Source: CAIVSN01 sp040383945
Lineage (GTDB): Bacteria; Patescibacteriota; Gracilibacteria; BD1-5; UBA2023
Length of the DNA: 11,364 nt
Direction: 5' to 3'
Assembly (NCBI GenBank): GCA_040383945.1
Contig: JBEICN010000033.1
Span: 1-11,364 of the forward strand
The notes beneath the pieces were generated by a model. It was not told the DNA's origin, did no database searches, and saw nothing but the letters and a program-made list of their open reading frames with translations. Shown piece by piece: positions 8,458 to 11,364 of the stretch. Numbering within the stretch: the stretch's first letter is position 1; each line of letters opens with the position of its first letter. The translations under genes and the position numbers were made by a program.

Positions 8458-8630
8458 TGGAATACGCGCCACCCACTCGACGAGCCAAGCCTATCACCAA
8501 GGCTCAACTCCGAAAAATGCAGGAGCAATACTCCAAATCCTGAATCACTTCTGCAGAGCATTTGCTTCAGGAAGAAGAAGAGCGCCAGCGTATTCAGTCG
8601 GAATTTGATGATGAATTTAAATCTCTCTAG
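8457..8630 (+). CDS. Small hypothetical protein, 57 aa, coupled to the sugar transferase
   Basis: I do not recognise this protein. Its ATG overlaps the preceding TAA (TAATG at 8455-8459), which suggests translational coupling by stop-restart. It reads 57 codons through one UGA at 8541-8543 to TAG at 8628-8630. The N-terminal third is basic and Pro-containing (MEYAPPTRRAKPITKAQLRK); the rest is strongly acidic and probably helical (LLQEEEERQRIQSEFDDEF). It has no membrane segment or Cys. It is followed 9 bp later by the helicase-nuclease. The open frame, the tight junctions on both sides and the single UGA at a Gly-friendly turn (KSGIT) support a real gene, but there is no homology evidence. 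Confidence 0.65.
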
Positions 8631-8639
8631 CACCAGTCA

Positions 8640-11364
8640 ATGCCATCTACACTCGATACGATTTACAACAATCTCAATACCAAACAAAAAGAAGTGGTAG
8701 ACGCTTTGTATGGTTCGTATATGGTCGTGGCAGGACCATGAACCGGCAAAACACAGGTACTTGCCGCACGAACCGCAAAGATATTGGAAAGTACCGATGT
8801 ACTTCCAGAAAATATTCTTATTACCACATTTACCGATGCTGGAGTAATTGCTATCAAAAAACGACTCCAAAGCTTCATTGGAGCCGCAAGTTATAAGGTT
8901 CGCGTATCTACTATACATGGTTTTTCCATGGAAATTATAGAAAGTTACCCGGAATATTTTCTCAAATATCGTGGTATCACTCATATGGATGATCTTGAGA
9001 ATTTTGAACTCGTTGAGCAGATTCTTGAAGCGTGAGATTTTCCTCAACTCTATAGCATCCATCAGCCCACATATTGGATCAGAGATATCGTACATCGCAT
9101 CAAAAATCTCAGAGAGGAAGCGGTAACTCCAGAAATGTTCCTTGATCATATTGATAGCTTGCACGAACAATTTGAGCAAGAGCTTTCTGATATTAATCCG
9201 GAACGAGCCAAAAAGACTTATGCAAGTGCGCTACTGAAGCAAGAAAAAAAACTAGCACAAATGCTTGAGCTTCAACGAGTATATCAAGAATATCAGCGGA
9301 TTAAGCGAGAGCGTGGCAAATACGACTTTGTTGATATGATACTCTATGTGGCACAGGAAATTACCGAGAATGATCTCTTGGCAAGCCAGCTTTCTGAACA
9401 GTATCAATTTGTCATGGTAGATGAGTTTCAGGACTTGAGTAACGCACAAAATCAAGTGATCACGTGATTGCTTCGTACGAGCGATCTACCAAATATTTTG
9501 ACAGTGGGGGACGATGACCAGAGTATCTACCGATTCCAGGGAGCGAATTTGGGAAATATGCTTCATTTTTCTCAAAAATTCGAAAATACAAAAATAATTG
9601 TACTGGATGTTAACTACCGCTCTGGGCAAGTCATCCTTGATACAGCAAAAAATCTTATCGAGAAAAATACTACTCGGATCACCAGTCTTATACCCAACAT
9701 ACAGAAACCTCTCGTAAGCGTTGGGAAGATGAAATCGCAAGTGAGAATTTCCAATTATCCAAATCAAGAATCCGAACATTCGGGAGTTATAACGCGCATT
9801 TCTGAGCTACTTCATTCTGGAGTTTCACATACAGAGATCGCGATTTTGGTCAAAAAAAATGCTGAGATTATTACCTGGACGAATGCCCTAGAATCACATG
9901 GAATTCCCGTCACTTCTCGCCAAAAGTACAATCTTTTTGATACCGAGGAATTTCGATTGGTGCAATACCTTATCGAAATAATTGCCATGCCGAAAGTTCC
10001 AGATTTTTCTCTCATTGAACTCATGCGCATCGGCATATTTTGAAATGATCGAGCTGCTTTATATCGCATCACAAAGACTCTATCGGACATGAACTGGACC
10101 CGCATACATAAGCTGACTATATTTGATATGCTTCAGTTTTCCGATACCTTGGAGACTTTGCTGCCAGATTCACACCAGCAATGGATCCATGTGGGACAAA
10201 CTCTTTTGGAATTACGATCCCTACCTCAGTCCGATATTATTGGAGTGATTCAGAATGTTCTAAAAAAGCTAGATATTGAAGGTTTCATCCAAAAAAACAG
10301 TGGTTTTGTGGGGCTTTCAAGAGTCTACAAAATCTTACAAGAAATAAAAGACTATACTGAGAGACGAAGAGTCTTCACCCTCAAGGATATTCTCGATCTC
10401 TGGAAACGTATGGAGGTGTATGGCATCGCGTTAGAAGAACCTGAACTCGATTCCAAAAAACTTTGAGTGCAAATAATGACCGCCCACCAATCGAAAGGAC
10501 TTGAATATGAGTGTGTTTTCATACCAGGCGTACTGAACGGAGCATGGGGAAATACTCGGAATACAGAAAAGTTAAAGCTACCGGAAAGTATTACTGGCGC
10601 TCCTATTGAGTCTCTTGAAAAAGATGAAGAAGAACGCCGCCTCTTCTTTGTCGGACTCACACGAGCCAAGTCGGTGTTGGAAGTTAGTTTTCCAGCAAGT
10701 ATTCGATGAAGTGCCAAAATTGCTTCAGAATTTATTCATGAAACGGGAATTTCGCCTGTGGATGGACCAGAGATCTCAGACTATCACATTGTGCCCATCC
10801 AGGATCGCGGTATGTTTCGCCTGAAGTTTGAGAATGAAGAGCTCTTATTTATGACCGGAATACTCAAAAATTATAGATTATCACCTACACATCTCAATGA
10901 CTTTTTGGAAGATCCGAAGATTTTTTTCAAAAAAGTAGTATTGAAGTATCCATTCGAAGACAATCCATATTTTATTTTTGGAAGATGCTATCATGAGGCT
11001 CTCGAAAAATTTTTTATTCTGTGGAAAAAAGACTCCAAAAAGCCAACATGCGATGAACTTATCGCAGTCTTTACGAGCGCAATTTCACGAGCCATCCTGA
11101 CACCTGCTGAACTTGAAGATGCAAAAAAACGCTGAGCCGAGGGGCTGAGAGGATGGTATGAACTACAAGGTGCACAAGACACGCCTCCCGCTGCAGTTGA
11201 ATATTCTTTACGGCAAAAAAATATAATTTTTGAGTGAGTTCCATTGACAGGAAACGTTGACCGTATCGATATGCTCCCGAACCAAACTCTGAGAATCATC
11301 GACTACAAGACCGGTAACGTAAAATCCATGAATGAACTTATGTGAATATGAAGTAGTCATGATA
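8640..11364 (+). CDS. UvrD/Rep-type DNA helicase fused to PD-(D/E)XK nuclease (runs off right edge)
   Basis: A superfamily 1A helicase with C-terminal nuclease, 908 codons visible. Helicase motifs in order: LNTKQKEVV (Q-motif-like), AGPGTGKT P-loop at 31-38, ITTFTDAG (Ia), VSTIHGF (Ib), VDEFQD at 260-265 (II, Walker B), VGDDDQSIYRFQGAN at 289-303 (III), NYRS (IV), MTAHQSKGLE at 613-622 (V) and EERRLFFVGLTRAK (VI). The nuclease starts with LSPTHLNDFL near 747 and has GRCYHEALE (His785), GNVDRID (Asp874) and IIDYKTG (Asp888, Lys890), the RecB/AddA-type active-site set. So both activities look intact. UGA encodes the third glycine position of the P-loop region, codon 34 at 8739-8741; others are at 9033, 9465, 10041, 10464, 10707, 11133, 11235, 11343 and 11349. 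Order and fusion resemble AddA and the mycobacterial Adn subunits, which resect DNA ends for recombination; a role in repair or in degrading incoming DNA is inference. The C-terminus is outside the window. Confidence 0.95.

Noticed and set aside
371..11135. A cluster of pseudogenes, fragmented by stops (ybeY, DUF4012, cysS, sugar transferase, helicase).
   Set aside because: Every break is TGA, the frame never shifts, and family motifs continue straight across each one. TAA and TAG occur only at gene ends. Recoding explains all of them.
242..11364. UGA read as tryptophan (code 4, as in Mycoplasma).
   Set aside because: At the diagnostic sites (P-loop, HILGYDH, GPRP, KPGITG) the families require Gly, and Trp is encoded by TGG normally throughout the genes.

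Overview
The window reads correctly only if UGA is a sense codon for glycine (NCBI translation table 25). Under the standard code every large gene breaks into pieces in one frame. Each break is a TGA, and many sit where the family has an invariant glycine: the helicase P-loop, the YbeY histidine motif, the sugar-transferase GPRP motif. All eight complete genes end in TAA or TAG and none needs TGA as a stop. I count about 52 in-frame UGA codons in nine genes. This points to Absconditabacteria (SR1) or Gracilibacteria (BD1-5/GN02) in the Patescibacteria/CPR; I cannot tell which from this window. Overall base composition is moderately AT-rich.

Layout after recoding (intergenic gaps all under about 130 bp, so there is no long empty stretch). 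A leftward block on the minus strand holds a His-rich DUF4012 membrane protein (728-3136), ybeY (242-724, 3 bp further on) and a type IV prepilin cut by the left edge (1-149). Divergent from it, across a 60-bp region with overlapping promoter-like elements, is a DUF2130 coiled-coil protein with an E-x-K nuclease-like motif (3197-4393). It converges within 7 bp on a short type II/IV pseudopilin (4401-4835, minus). A LemA-like membrane protein (4912-5427) reads the other way and converges on cysS (5460-6914, minus). Divergent from cysS is a rightward run: a polyprenyl-phosphate sugar-1-phosphate transferase (7039-8457), a 57-residue hypothetical protein overlapping its stop codon (8457-8630), and a UvrD-like helicase with a C-terminal PD-(D/E)XK nuclease domain that runs off the right edge (8640-11364).

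The genes combine core housekeeping (rRNA maturation, Cys-tRNA charging) with cell-envelope functions (pilins, surface polysaccharide priming, DUF4012) and DNA processing (helicase-nuclease, DUF2130). Pili, surface glycans and a DNA-degrading or recombination helicase-nuclease suit an episymbiotic or predatory small bacterium, but that lifestyle is inferred from the clade. No Shine-Dalgarno sequence is visible before any start, and several genes have a TATACT-type -10 box, in some cases only 6 nt before the ATG. That suggests leaderless transcripts. I saw no tRNA, rRNA, CRISPR array or insertion sequence.
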